64,000 bases of DNA from an uncultured Acidobacteriota bacterium (lineage in GTDB: Bacteria; Acidobacteriota; Thermoanaerobaculia; Gp7-AA8), in contig CALMZP010000147.1 of assembly GCA_937870635.1 (NCBI GenBank), forward strand, positions 62,001 to 126,000, given 5' to 3'. Under the pieces are notes generated by a model, which saw only the letters and a program-made list of their open reading frames with translations, did no database searches and was not told the DNA's origin. Positions 31,150 through 39,863 of this stretch are shown piece after piece. Made by a program: the position numbers and the translations under genes. Numbering within the stretch: the first letter of the stretch is position 1; every line of letters begins with the position of its first letter.

Positions 31150-32643
31150 TCAACTCAGCTTGACGTACGGTGCGAGACCATGCAGCCCGCCCTCGCGTCC
31201 GAAGCCTGATTCCTTGTATCCGCCGAAAGGCGACGCCGGATCGAACTTGTTGTACGTGTTCGCCCAGATCACGCCGGCGCGGAGCTTCTGGGCCATCTTC
31301 AGGATGCGCGAGCCCTTTTCCGTCCAGACGCCGGCCGAGAGTCCGTACGGCGTGTTGTTCGCCTTCTCGATCGCTTCTTCCGGCGTGCGGAACGTCAGCA
31401 CCGAAAGCACGGGGCCGAAGATCTCTTCCTGCGCGATGCGGTTCGACTGCGACACACCGGTGAAGAACGTCGGCGCGAACCAGAATCCCTTCGCCGGCAG
31501 CGAGCACGACGACTGGAACATCTCCGCTCCCTCTTCGACGCCGCTGTCGACGAGCTCCTGGATCTTCTCGAGTTGCGCGCGCGAATTGATCGCGCCGACG
31601 TCGGTGTTCTTGTCGAGCGGATTGCCGACCCGCAGCGTGCTGATGCGCTCGCGCAGTTTGCGGATCACCGGCTCGATGATCGATTCCTGCACGAAGAGCC
31701 TCGAGCCTGCGCAGCAGACATGGCCCTGATTGAAGTAGATGCCGTTGATGATTCCCTCTACCGCCTGGTCGATGGGAGCGTCTTCGAACACGATGTTCGG
31801 CGCCTTGCCCCCCAGCTCGAGGGTCAGCTTCGTATCCGTCCCCGACAGCGCCCGTTGAATCTTCTTGCCGACCTCGGTCGACCCGGTGAAGGCGATCTTG
31901 TCGACGTCCTCGTGCGAAACGAGTGCGGCACCCGTCGCCCCTGCCCCGGTGATGATGTTCACCACGCCGGGAGGCAGATCCGCTTCCATCATGATCTCGG
32001 CGAGCATCATCGACGTCAGCGGCGTCGTCTCGGCCGGCTTGAGGACGACCGTATTACCCGCGGCGAGCGCAGGCGCGATCTTCCACGCCGCCATCAGCAG
32101 CGGGAAGTTCCACGGGATGATCTGCCCCGCCACGCCGATCGAGCTGACGTTCCGGTTCGGGAACGCATACTCGAGCTTGTCCGCCCATCCCGCGTAGTAG
32201 AAGAAGTGCGCCGCGGCGAGCGGGATGTCGATGTCGCGCGACTCCTTGATCGGCTTGCCGCCGTTCATCGTCTCGACGACGGCCAGCGCCCGCGACTTTT
32301 CCTGAATCAGCCTCGCGATGCGGAAGATGTACTTCGCGCGCTCGCTCGGCGCGAACTTCTTCCACACCTTCTCGTACGCGCGACGCGCCTCGCGCACCGC
32401 GCGGTCGACGTCCTCGGCGTCCGCTTCCGCCATCTCCGCGAGCGTCGCCTCGGTGGCCGGGTTGATGGTCTCGAACCACTTCTTCGAATGCGGCTCGACG
32501 AACTTGCCGCCGATGAAGAGGTTGTAGCGCGACGCGATCCTGACGTGATCGGTTGCTTCGGGAGACGGCGAATACTCCCAGAGCATCGCCGATGACGCGG
32601 CTCCGGGCTGAAGGCGTTCTCTGGTCTCGAGAGTCGTTGTCAT
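31150..32643 (-). CDS. Aldehyde dehydrogenase (NAD+)
   Basis: Full-length 497-aa ALDH. NAD-binding PWNFPLLMAAWKIAPALAAG, KPAETTPL, FTGSTEVGKK, catalytic Glu in LELGGKAPN, catalytic Cys in GHVCCAGSR and C-terminal FGGYKESGFGREGG are all present. Sitting six bases downstream of deoC, it probably oxidises the acetaldehyde released by the aldolase; the substrate is inferred from context. Confidence 0.93.
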   Translation of the reverse strand: MTTTLETRERLQPGAASSAMLWEYSPSPEATDHVRIASRYNLFIGGKFVEPHSKKWFETINPATEATLAEMAEADAEDVDRAVREARRAYEKVWKKFAPSERAKYIFRIARLIQEKSRALAVVETMNGGKPIKESRDIDIPLAAAHFFYYAGWADKLEYAFPNRNVSSIGVAGQIIPWNFPLLMAAWKIAPALAAGNTVVLKPAETTPLTSMMLAEIMMEADLPPGVVNIITGAGATGAALVSHEDVDKIAFTGSTEVGKKIQRALSGTDTKLTLELGGKAPNIVFEDAPIDQAVEGIINGIYFNQGHVCCAGSRLFVQESIIEPVIRKLRERISTLRVGNPLDKNTDVGAINSRAQLEKIQELVDSGVEEGAEMFQSSCSLPAKGFWFAPTFFTGVSQSNRIAQEEIFGPVLSVLTFRTPEEAIEKANNTPYGLSAGVWTEKGSRILKMAQKLRAGVIWANTYNKFDPASPFGGYKESGFGREGGLHGLAPYVKLS

Positions 32644-32648
32644 ATCGT

Positions 32649-33617
32649 TCAGTCGATCGTGAAGTAGTCACCGCTCTGGTAGGCGCCGGTCTTTTCCTTG
32701 CGCAGCTGCATGAGGATGTCGTTGAGCAGCGTGGACGCGCCGATCCGGAACATGTCGGGATTCATCCACTCGGCGCCGAGGGTTTCATAGAGGAGGACCA
32801 GGTACGAGAGGGCGAGCTTGGCGTTCGAGATGCCGCCCGCGGGCTTCATCCCGATCTTCTTGCCGGTCGCGTGATAGAAGTCACGGATCGCTTCCAGCAT
32901 CACCAGCGTCACGGGGAGCGTGGCGTTGACGGCGACCTTGCCCGTCGAAGTCTTGATGAAATCCGCGCCGGCATACATCGCGATGAGCGAGGCCTTGCGA
33001 ACCTGGTCGAAATTGGCGAGCTCGCCGGTTTCGAGAATCACCTTCAGGTGAGCCGGCCCGCACGCTTCCTTCACCTCGGCGATCTCGTCGAAAACTTTCT
33101 GGTAATCGCCGGAGAGGAATGCGCCGCGATCGATGACCATGTCGATCTCGTCCGCGCCCGCGGCTACGGTGCGCCGCGTTTCCTCCACTTTGATCTCGGT
33201 GAACGTCTGTCCGCTCGGAAAACCGGTCGCGACCGCGGCAACGTGCACGCCGCTGTCGCCGAGGGCTTCCTTCACGAAGGCAACCATCGACGGATAGATG
33301 CAGACCGCGGCGACGTGCGGCACTTCGGGATCCGCCGGGTCGGGACGGACGGCTTTGCGGCAGAGCGCCCACACTTTGCCCCGCGTGTCTTTCCCTTCGA
33401 GCGTCGTGAGGTCGATCATGCTCACCGCGAGCTTGAGCCCCCAGACCTTCGAGTCTTTCTTCAGCGAGCGCTTGGCAAGAGAGGATGCGCGCTCTTCAGC
33501 GGCGACGGCGTCGACGCCGTGCGCCATCTCCAGTGCGTCATTGAGGCTCCGGCGAAACGAGACGGGCGTCAGCGAGCGCCCGGCCGGAGCAAGGACGGTT
33601 TCCGTCATGGGAGGCAT
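32649..33617 (-). CDS. deoC: Deoxyribose-phosphate aldolase
   Basis: Cleaves 2-deoxyribose 5-phosphate into glyceraldehyde 3-phosphate and acetaldehyde. The 322-aa protein has the Schiff-base Lys222 in IKTSTGK, a proton-relay Lys in KPAGGIS, and ADEIDMVIDRGAFLSGD. It is longer than the short bacterial DeoC, with an N-terminal extension of about 60 residues (eukaryote-like type). First gene of the deoC-ALDH-ALDH operon. A 48-bp inverted repeat begins 12 bases upstream of its ATG. Confidence 0.95.
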   Translation of the reverse strand: MPPMTETVLAPAGRSLTPVSFRRSLNDALEMAHGVDAVAAEERASSLAKRSLKKDSKVWGLKLAVSMIDLTTLEGKDTRGKVWALCRKAVRPDPADPEVPHVAAVCIYPSMVAFVKEALGDSGVHVAAVATGFPSGQTFTEIKVEETRRTVAAGADEIDMVIDRGAFLSGDYQKVFDEIAEVKEACGPAHLKVILETGELANFDQVRKASLIAMYAGADFIKTSTGKVAVNATLPVTLVMLEAIRDFYHATGKKIGMKPAGGISNAKLALSYLVLLYETLGAEWMNPDMFRIGASTLLNDILMQLRKEKTGAYQSGDYFTID

Positions 33618-33628
33618 ACGTTAGCACC

Positions 33629-33740
33629 TTTGAGGGTCACGTCTGCACTTCGCACTTTCTCCACGAACGGTAGATCCAGAAGGACTCACCGCGATCTACT
33701 GTTCGTGGAGAAAGTGCGAAGTGCAGACGTGACCCTCAAA
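33629..33740. repeat. Near-perfect 48-bp inverted repeat upstream of deoC
   Basis: The left arm 33629-33676 begins TTTGAGGGTCACGTCTGCAC; the right arm 33693-33740 ends GTGCAGACGTGACCCTCAAA. They match at 47 of 48 positions around a 16-base loop. It occupies the whole gap between the kelch gene stop and the deoC start, so it must overlap either the deoC promoter or the kelch terminator. Confidence 0.95.
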
Positions 33741-33742
33741 CA

Positions 33743-35683
33743 TTACTCCGCGTAAACCGACCAGCGGTTGTCGTCGAAGCGCCACGTATCGGACTGCAGA
33801 TAGCCCGACCAGCCGCCGAAGAGAATCATCCCTTCGGTCGACGGGTCCCATGCCAGGCCGGAGTTCTCACGCGCGAAGGCGGCGCCTTCGGTCGCGAGCT
33901 GGCGCCATGTCGTGCCGTCCCACTCCCATGTGTCGTTGGCGTAGACCTGCTTGTCGAGCTCTCCGGCCTTCTCCAGCTTGAGGCCGCCGAAGAGAATCGT
34001 CCGGTTGGTCTGCGGATTGACGGCCACCTGCGCCCCATAACGGGTCCCGGGCAGCGCGGCCGGCTTGATCTCCGTCCAGGTCGAGCCGTCGAACGACCAC
34101 ATGTCGTTGAAGCGTTCCAGGCGCCCCTGGCGATCCCTCCGTCCGATTCCGCCGAACAGAACCGTCTTCTTGAGGATCGGGTCGTACCAAATGGATGCGA
34201 GCGACCGGTAGTGCGGCCGCTTGCTGGCCTTCACTTCCGCCCACTTCGTACCGTCCCACGTCCAGGTCTTGTTGATGTAGTCGCCCGCGAAGTTCAGGCC
34301 ACCGTACAGAACGGTCTTCTTGAGCTGCTGGTCGTAGACCATGTGGCTGAAGCGCCGTTCTTCGGGAACGTTTTTCAGCTCCTTGAACTCGGTCCAGGCG
34401 GCCCCGTCCCATTCGAAGATCGCCGAATCACCGCACACGACGACGAGCTTCGAGCGATTCGTGTCGAACGCCGCGAGCGGCGACGGGCACACCGGCTGTT
34501 TCTCGACCTGCACGAAGTGCCAGAAGCCATTCTCGAACTTCCAGAGATCGGAATATGAAGACGTCTGCGCCGTACCGCCGATGAGCCAGATCACGTTGTT
34601 GACAGGATCCGTCGCCATCGCAAACAGCGAGCGCGGCGCCGGCGAGGTGATGTCTCGCGGCGGCGTGATCCAGTTGTCTTCACGGTACATCTGCGTCTCC
34701 GCCTGCGGAAACGCCGTGTACGCGAGATTGCCACCGAACAGCACGAGCTCTTTCCACGTCGCGTTGTAAGCGAAGGCAGCGTTCGTCGTGCGGAAGAGGA
34801 TGCGTTCATCGTCTACTTCGGTCCACTTCGCGCCATCCCACGCCCAGGCCTTGTCGGTCGTCGGCGAAGAATTCTGAGGATTGTCGGGCGGCACACAGAC
34901 GCCCCCGATGACGTAGACCAGCTGCTTGTCGGAGTCGTAGGCAATGGAGGACTGGTTGATGCAGGGCGGTAGTTTTTCCGGAGTTTTCTCGTTCCAGGTC
35001 CTGGCCGCCGCGTCGTAGACAAACATCTTCGTGGCGACCTTCTCGTCGTGTCCGAGGAGGATCAGCTCGTTGCGCGCGGTGTCGTAAGCGAGCAGCGGCG
35101 AGCGCATCTGCGGGCCGTTCTCGAGAATCCGCGTCCAGGTCGTGCCGTCGAACTCCCACATGTCGTAAAGGTCGACGATGGACTTCTTGTCTTCGCTCGG
35201 CTTCTGGCCGCCGAAGAGGATCATGCGATCGCGAATCGGATCGAAGGCCGCTCCGGCATGCTGTCGTCCCCCGGGCGCATCCGGTGTCTCGATCTGCACC
35301 CAGTTCCGGTTGAACCAGTCGCCTCGATAGGCCCAGGTGTCGTTCAGCACATCGTTGCCGGCGGCGCCGCCGAAGATGATCGTCTGCTCGCGGTTGGAGT
35401 CGTAAACCATGACGTGCGAGGAGCGTCCCGGCGGGGTGTTCTGGGTGAAACGCCGGATCCACCGCGTGCCGTCGAACTCCCATGTCTCGTTCAGCGAGTA
35501 GGACTGCGCGGTCGCGCTGTCGACGGCCGTCAGCCCGCCGAACATGACCACGCTCTCGACGATCGGATCATGAGCAGCGCGCGACCCGGAGCGGGCCGAG
35601 GGCTGGGCGGCCATGACGGCCGGCACCACGATAAGAAATGAGGCGAGGAACGACGAGATACGTTTCAGCGTCTGAAAGCTCAT
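33743..35683 (-). CDS. Secreted kelch-repeat protein
   Basis: Exported beta-propeller protein of 646 aa. The signal peptide (FLASFLIVVPAVMAAQ) is followed by about ten blocks of the form Gxxx-WEFDGTxWxxI/xxFGG (for example NETWEFDGTRWIRRFTQN, DMWEFDGTTWTRI, KTWTWDGTKWAEV, DTWEWDGTTWRQL), each with a VLFGG/ILFGG strand. Typical kelch/galactose-oxidase propeller; no catalytic Cys-Tyr pair is seen. Role probably binding, ligand unknown. Confidence 0.9.
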   Translation of the reverse strand: MSFQTLKRISSFLASFLIVVPAVMAAQPSARSGSRAAHDPIVESVVMFGGLTAVDSATAQSYSLNETWEFDGTRWIRRFTQNTPPGRSSHVMVYDSNREQTIIFGGAAGNDVLNDTWAYRGDWFNRNWVQIETPDAPGGRQHAGAAFDPIRDRMILFGGQKPSEDKKSIVDLYDMWEFDGTTWTRILENGPQMRSPLLAYDTARNELILLGHDEKVATKMFVYDAAARTWNEKTPEKLPPCINQSSIAYDSDKQLVYVIGGVCVPPDNPQNSSPTTDKAWAWDGAKWTEVDDERILFRTTNAAFAYNATWKELVLFGGNLAYTAFPQAETQMYREDNWITPPRDITSPAPRSLFAMATDPVNNVIWLIGGTAQTSSYSDLWKFENGFWHFVQVEKQPVCPSPLAAFDTNRSKLVVVCGDSAIFEWDGAAWTEFKELKNVPEERRFSHMVYDQQLKKTVLYGGLNFAGDYINKTWTWDGTKWAEVKASKRPHYRSLASIWYDPILKKTVLFGGIGRRDRQGRLERFNDMWSFDGSTWTEIKPAALPGTRYGAQVAVNPQTNRTILFGGLKLEKAGELDKQVYANDTWEWDGTTWRQLATEGAAFARENSGLAWDPSTEGMILFGGWSGYLQSDTWRFDDNRWSVYAE

Positions 35684-35811
35684 CCGGTAGGAAGCCCCTG
35701 TCTGGAGTGTAAGTGCCGACGCTACTTAGTTTGGCGAGGTTGCGAACCTGCCGGTCAGCACACAAATTCCGTTCAGGCTTTCAGACGCGCGGGAGTGGGG
35801 AAAGGTCACGT

Positions 35812-35895
35812 CCGACCTTCGACCTTCGACCTTCGACCTTCGGAGACGAAGCGCAGCTCCGAAGGTCGAAGGTCGAGGGTCGAAGGTCGAAGGTC
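35812..35895. repeat. Heptamer inverted repeat, unit GACCTTC
   Basis: CCGACCTTCGACCTTCGACC (four units) then CTTCGGAG; loop ACGAAGCGCAG; then CTCCGAAGGTCGAAGGTCGA with further units to 35895. The last unit carries the stop codon of the downstream NHLP-like gene. Confidence 0.93.
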
Positions 35896-36121
35896 AGGAC
35901 TTCGGATTCACCCCGTACTGCTCGGCGATCGTGACGAGCTTCTGCTCGACATCACCCTCGCCGAGAGACGTGCGGATTCGCTCGATCTCGGCCATTTCGG
36001 CGTCTTCGAGCGCAAAACCATGGTCACCAAGCGCGCCCTGGGGATTCTCGACCAGGCGGCGGCGAAACTCGGGATGTTCGATCGCGCGCCTGACTACGGC
36101 ACCGATCATCTCGTTGCGCAT
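35894..36121 (-). CDS. Small NHLP-clan (Os1348/nitrile hydratase leader-like) protein
   Basis: The 75-aa protein (MRNEMIGAVVRRAIEHPEFR, RLVENPQGALGDHGFALEDA, EMAEIERIR...) has the leader-like pattern of NHLP/Os1348 proteins seen in RiPP systems. The C-terminal 25 residues (LGEGDVEQKLVTIAEQYGVN) contain no Cys, Ser/Thr-rich or Gly-rich core, and no maturation enzyme is adjacent. It is thus probably a stand-alone relative rather than a working precursor. AGGAGG precedes ATG 36121. Confidence 0.65.
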   Translation of the reverse strand: MRNEMIGAVVRRAIEHPEFRRRLVENPQGALGDHGFALEDAEMAEIERIRTSLGEGDVEQKLVTIAEQYGVNPKS

Positions 36122-36162
36122 ATGTAACCTCCTGCCCTCTCGAAGAGCAAGGGCCGGGCCGG

Positions 36163-37476
36163 TTACAGCCTCCAGCGGACCGTCGCCAGGGTCTCGTCCA
36201 GATCGAGATCGCGCGGCGCTTCGACCTCGTGCATGCTCCGCTCGATTGTCACGTCGATGTTACGCGCCAGGCTGATCCGGACGCCGACGTCCAGCTTCTG
36301 CCACGACCACCAGATACTCGGCGCCGGATGGAGCGCTCCCCGCCCGGCAAACCGATTCAGCAGGTCGCTGTACCGTACGGCCGGCTGGATCGACTGAACG
36401 AGCGCGGTTGGAACCGTGAACCGGTACCCCCCCTCCACCTCCCAGGCCTGACGCTGGAGGCCGGCGAGATGTTGCTTGGTGAACTGGGCGACCGCGGTGA
36501 AGCCGCTCAGCTCTCCATAGAATCGCCCGCCGTACTCCTCTTTCTTGCGACCGGTGAGCGGCACGCCGATTCCCTGGTCGAACGGACCGTTCAGAAGATC
36601 GAGATCTCCGCCGTAAAACGTGCCGGTGAGCTCCACGCCGTCGGCCAGGTCACGCTCGTAATGAAAGAGGATGAGATCGAACCCGGTCGACTGGTCGCCG
36701 TTCGCCCACCGGTAGCCGATGGCCTGTCCGAACTGCATCTGATCGGTATCGAAGAAAAGATCTTCCGTCTCGGCGTTATAGAGGATCGGGAACCCGCTCT
36801 TGAGATCGGGATCGGGATGCGGCTCGAGGAGCTCGGGTATCCCGTTGTCGCCGGCGAGCGCGTTCGGATCGCGGAAGTAGAGTGGATTGCCGTTCGCGCC
36901 CTGCACGCGCCAGTAGAAATTGCGGCCCAATGTTCCGCCGACGATCGCCTGCACGTCCTCGAACCGGTTGAATGACGTCGCGGCGAGTCCGTAACTCTCC
37001 AGCAGCCGCACCGGCTGACGCTCCATTCGCGGCGACTTGCCGGCGAGCACGAAGATCGACGTGCCGTCGGGACGCTCCAGAAACTCGGGCATGTCGCCGA
37101 GGACGAGGAACAGCTCGTCGATGTCGCTCACGCGGTCGTTGCTCGTCGGATTGCGTCGGTACTTGTCAACGCCATGAATCTTCGCGCGCGCATGGAACCA
37201 CGTGCCGTATCCGGCGTCGAGCTGCAGCGTCGCCAGATTCAGCTCCACATGCTGGCCCGGATCGACCGTCTCCATGAATCCTCGCGTCTGCCCGACCGGC
37301 AGGAGGATGTCCGGGAACGGGAACGCCAGCTGGAAGCGCTCGTGATTGCTGTCGCGATAGTTCGCGCGAATCTCGAGGCGATGGCGCAGATCCCACCCCG
37401 GCGTCTGGGCGGACGCGGACGGCAGGAGACAGAGCGCTGCCAGCAACGACAGGACGACAGTTGTTCGGAACGGCAT
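36163..37476 (-). CDS. Outer-membrane beta-barrel protein (alginate-export/porin-like)
   Basis: Signal peptide (VVLSLLAALCLLPSASAQ) followed by about 415 residues of alternating amphipathic strands, such as WDLRHRLEIRANYRDSNHER, ELNLATLQLDAGYGTWFHAR, FYWRVQGANGNPLYFRDPNA, GYRWANGDQSTGFDLILFHY, and a C-terminal strand ending in TVRWRL. Length and pattern fit an alginate-export-like or capsular porin, but the family is not certain. ATG 37476 is chosen because it begins the signal peptide; the frame is open 75 bases further upstream. Confidence 0.78.
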   Translation of the reverse strand: MPFRTTVVLSLLAALCLLPSASAQTPGWDLRHRLEIRANYRDSNHERFQLAFPFPDILLPVGQTRGFMETVDPGQHVELNLATLQLDAGYGTWFHARAKIHGVDKYRRNPTSNDRVSDIDELFLVLGDMPEFLERPDGTSIFVLAGKSPRMERQPVRLLESYGLAATSFNRFEDVQAIVGGTLGRNFYWRVQGANGNPLYFRDPNALAGDNGIPELLEPHPDPDLKSGFPILYNAETEDLFFDTDQMQFGQAIGYRWANGDQSTGFDLILFHYERDLADGVELTGTFYGGDLDLLNGPFDQGIGVPLTGRKKEEYGGRFYGELSGFTAVAQFTKQHLAGLQRQAWEVEGGYRFTVPTALVQSIQPAVRYSDLLNRFAGRGALHPAPSIWWSWQKLDVGVRISLARNIDVTIERSMHEVEAPRDLDLDETLATVRWRL

Positions 37477-37494
37477 GCGAGAAATTGTAGCTTG

Positions 37495-37556
37495 AGTGCT
37501 GGTGCTTGGTGCTTGGTGCTTGGTGCTGCGGGAATCGCGTTCAAGCACCAAGCACT
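37495..37556. repeat. Heptamer inverted repeat, unit TGCTTGG
   Basis: AGTGCTGGTGCTTGGTGCTT and two further units, loop GCGGGAATCGCGTTC, then AAGCACCAAGCACT. The right arm ends in the stop codon of the AI-2E gene. Confidence 0.9.
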
Positions 37557-38613
37557 AATCAACCCGGCGAAGCAGCGTCCCGGCCCGGCCCGCATCCTGG
37601 CGGCGCTCGCGGCGGGAGACGAAGACTTCCTCGAAGGTCACCTGGATGATCGCCGCCACGGGAATGGCGATCACCGCGCCGATGAAGCCGAGGAGCGAGG
37701 CGCCCATCATGAAGGCGATGAAGACGGCGAGCGGCGAGATCGAGACCTTGCTCGACATCACGCGGGGCACGACGATGTAGTTCTCGAACTTCTGAAGCAG
37801 GAAGTAGAAGACCAGCACGGCCCAGAACTGCCACTTCGAATGCAGGATCGCCACGGCGAGCGCGGGAATCGAGCTGACGATCGGTCCGATGACGGGGATG
37901 ACCTCGCCGAACGCGGCGAGTATGGCCAGCGGAAGTGCGTAGGGGATGCCGAGGATGGCCAGGCCGGCGAACGTGAAAATGCCGATGATGGCTGCCAGCA
38001 GCAGCTGCGCCGAGAGCCAGGAGCTCATGCGATGGCCCATGCGGATCAGCGTCCGCAGACGGTCGCCCCGCACTTCGGCGGGATAGACGAGCAGGATCAG
38101 ATTTCGAAGACGCGGCGCGTCGATGAGCATGTACGCAACCATGAAGAGAATCGCGAAGACCGCGCCGATCGCCGTCGCCGCACTGCGCATGTAGCGGAAC
38201 ACGCTCCCCTCCGGCAGATCGACACCGCCGCGCAGCGCTTCCCGCACCGCACCCATCGGGACGTAACGTTCGAGCGGCTGGACGATGTTCGCTTCGATGA
38301 GCGCCGGAAGGTGCGTGCTCAACTGGCGCCAGTCGGAGACGACCCTCGGAACGAGGAAAACGCCGACGGTGATCACGATCAGCAGGAAGGGCAGATAGAC
38401 GATCATCACCGCCGTTCCGCGCGGCATACGCCTCTTGAACCAGAACCGCCACACGACGCGCACACGGCGGACAGCGGGAGCGATCCCCGCCGCCAGTACC
38501 GCCGCGATGAATACGAGCACGAGAATGTCGCGTACCAGCCAGAGGATCAGAAGGATGATCGCCGCGGCGGCGATGATCGCGACCTTTCTGGCGAAGAGGT
38601 CGAGCTCTCTCAC
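37555..38613 (-). CDS. AI-2E/PerM family membrane transporter (second copy)
   Basis: The 352-aa polytopic protein is similar in layout to that at 23004-24161 (VAIIAAAAIILLILWLVRD, LVLVFIAAVLAAGIAPAV at the N-terminus; LLLAAIIGIFTFAGLAILGI, FGEVIPVIGPIVSSIPALAV and SPLAVFIAFMMGASLLGFIG later). Its GTG start overlaps the thioredoxin stop (GTGA), showing translational coupling. Substrate unknown; linkage to thioredoxin is unusual for the family. Confidence 0.9.
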   Translation of the reverse strand: MRELDLFARKVAIIAAAAIILLILWLVRDILVLVFIAAVLAAGIAPAVRRVRVVWRFWFKRRMPRGTAVMIVYLPFLLIVITVGVFLVPRVVSDWRQLSTHLPALIEANIVQPLERYVPMGAVREALRGGVDLPEGSVFRYMRSAATAIGAVFAILFMVAYMLIDAPRLRNLILLVYPAEVRGDRLRTLIRMGHRMSSWLSAQLLLAAIIGIFTFAGLAILGIPYALPLAILAAFGEVIPVIGPIVSSIPALAVAILHSKWQFWAVLVFYFLLQKFENYIVVPRVMSSKVSISPLAVFIAFMMGASLLGFIGAVIAIPVAAIIQVTFEEVFVSRRERRQDAGRAGTLLRRVD

Positions 38614-39044
38614 TTGAGGTACTGCTCGATCGCAGCCTCGATGCGGTTGCGCGGCACCGCGCCGACGACACGGCCCCGCTCCGCCCCATCCTTGAAGAAG
38701 ATCAGCAGCGGAATGCCCTGAACGCCGAACTGCGATGCTGTCCGCGGATTTTCATCGACGTTGAGCTTCGCGAAACGGACATCGGTCCGCTCCGCGGCGA
38801 GCTCTTCGATGACCGGGGCGATCATCCGGCAGGGACCGCACCACGCCGCCCAGAAGTCGACGACGACCGGCCCCTTCGCCATCTCCGTGCGGAAATTCGC
38901 GTCGGTAAACACGACAGGGTGCGCTCCCGATCCAGCCGGAAGAGGCGTCTTGCATTTGCCGCAGACCACGGTCTTGCCGGCAGCGTCCGCGGGAATCTTG
39001 TTCGCCTGCCCGCAAGACGGGCAACGGCGGATTTCACCGTCCAT
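38610..39044 (-). CDS. trxC: Thioredoxin 2 (TrxC-like, zinc-binding)
   Basis: The 144-aa cytoplasmic thioredoxin has an N-terminal zinc ribbon (Cys8, Cys11, Cys28, Cys31) and active site WCGPC (68-72) in the thioredoxin fold, ending LKLN-type strands and GIPLLIFFKDG (cis-Pro). This is the TrxC architecture. It is directly upstream of and coupled to the AI-2E-type transporter. Confidence 0.95.
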   Translation of the reverse strand: MDGEIRRCPSCGQANKIPADAAGKTVVCGKCKTPLPAGSGAHPVVFTDANFRTEMAKGPVVVDFWAAWCGPCRMIAPVIEELAAERTDVRFAKLNVDENPRTASQFGVQGIPLLIFFKDGAERGRVVGAVPRNRIEAAIEQYLK

Positions 39045-39089
39045 GGACGCCGGCTACTGCGAACCGTACGCCACCGTGAGATAACAGAG

Positions 39090-39863
39090 GTGGTGATTCG
39101 AGACGCTTCCCCTTCCGACCTCCCACTAATTCGGGAAATCCTGACCTCGGCGAACGACGCCCCTTACGACATCGCTCCCGTCCTCGAAGAGAAGTGTTTC
39201 GGCCCCGGAGCCTCGGGGCCGCCGCGGGTGAGGCTCTACGAAGCGGCGGGGATCGCTGTGTCGTGCGGTCGATACCTCCGCCTTCTCGCCGTCCTCCCCG
39301 AGCGTCGAGGAGAAGGAATCGGGACGGCCCTCCTGCGGGACTCCGGCCCGGCGATCATCGGCGCTGAACCGGGAAACTACTTTCTGCCCGGCGTCACGGA
39401 ACGCGCCGCCGGATTCTTCACCAGGCGGGGGTATCTCGAAACTGGCGCAACGTGGAATCTGCACGCGGATCTGTGGAGCGCGGGCGACCTCGCCCGCGCC
39501 CCCCGTCCGGACCTCGAAACCCCGATCGACGCCTCATTCCTCGACTTCGTACGCCGCGAGTTCGGCAACGCGTGGGCATTCGAGGTCTCGAAGGCCGCAG
39601 CGGGGTTCTACATCCCGGACGTCGCTTTCGCGGTCATCGAAGCGAACAACCGCGGACTGGGATCCTTCGGCCCGACAGGCGTGGCCAAAGCCCATCGTGG
39701 GAAGGGCCACGGCCGCACGCTCCTTCGGGCGGCGCTCGCCGCACTGGCCCGGCGCGGTTACACGCGGGGCATCATTCCGTGGACGGACGCACTGGACTTT
39801 TACCGCCGCAGTTGTGGCGCAGAACCGGCACACCGGTTCGTGACGTTGAAGGTCAGCCGTTAA
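39090..39863 (+). CDS. Tandem GNAT acetyltransferase
   Basis: Two GNAT domains in one chain. The first (about 1-130) has LPERRGEGIGTALL at the acetyl-CoA loop. The second (about 150-257) has AKAHRGKGHGRTLLRAALAA and LDFYRRSCGAEPAHR. The linker SAGDLARAP is encoded by a family A palindrome (39473-39500). GTG at 39090 is preferred; an upstream frame reaches 38919 but overlaps the thioredoxin gene. The C-terminal VSR and TAA stop come from the start of the GTTAACC array. Acceptor substrate unknown. Confidence 0.8.
   Translation: MVIRDASPSDLPLIREILTSANDAPYDIAPVLEEKCFGPGASGPPRVRLYEAAGIAVSCGRYLRLLAVLPERRGEGIGTALLRDSGPAIIGAEPGNYFLPGVTERAAGFFTRRGYLETGATWNLHADLWSAGDLARAPRPDLETPIDASFLDFVRREFGNAWAFEVSKAAAGFYIPDVAFAVIEANNRGLGSFGPTGVAKAHRGKGHGRTLLRAALAALARRGYTRGIIPWTDALDFYRRSCGAEPAHRFVTLKVSR
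39473..39500. repeat. Family A palindrome inside a coding region
   Basis: GTGGAGCGCGGGCGACCTCG and CCCGCGCC: a degenerate copy of the intergenic GGAGCCGCGGGCGATCTCGC repeat. It encodes the WSAGDLARAP linker of the GNAT protein without breaking the frame. Confidence 0.75.

Noticed and set aside
31037-33740. Inverted repeats as ends of an insertion sequence carrying deoC
   Set aside because: The two inverted repeats differ in sequence from each other and no transposase is encoded between them; each folds on itself.
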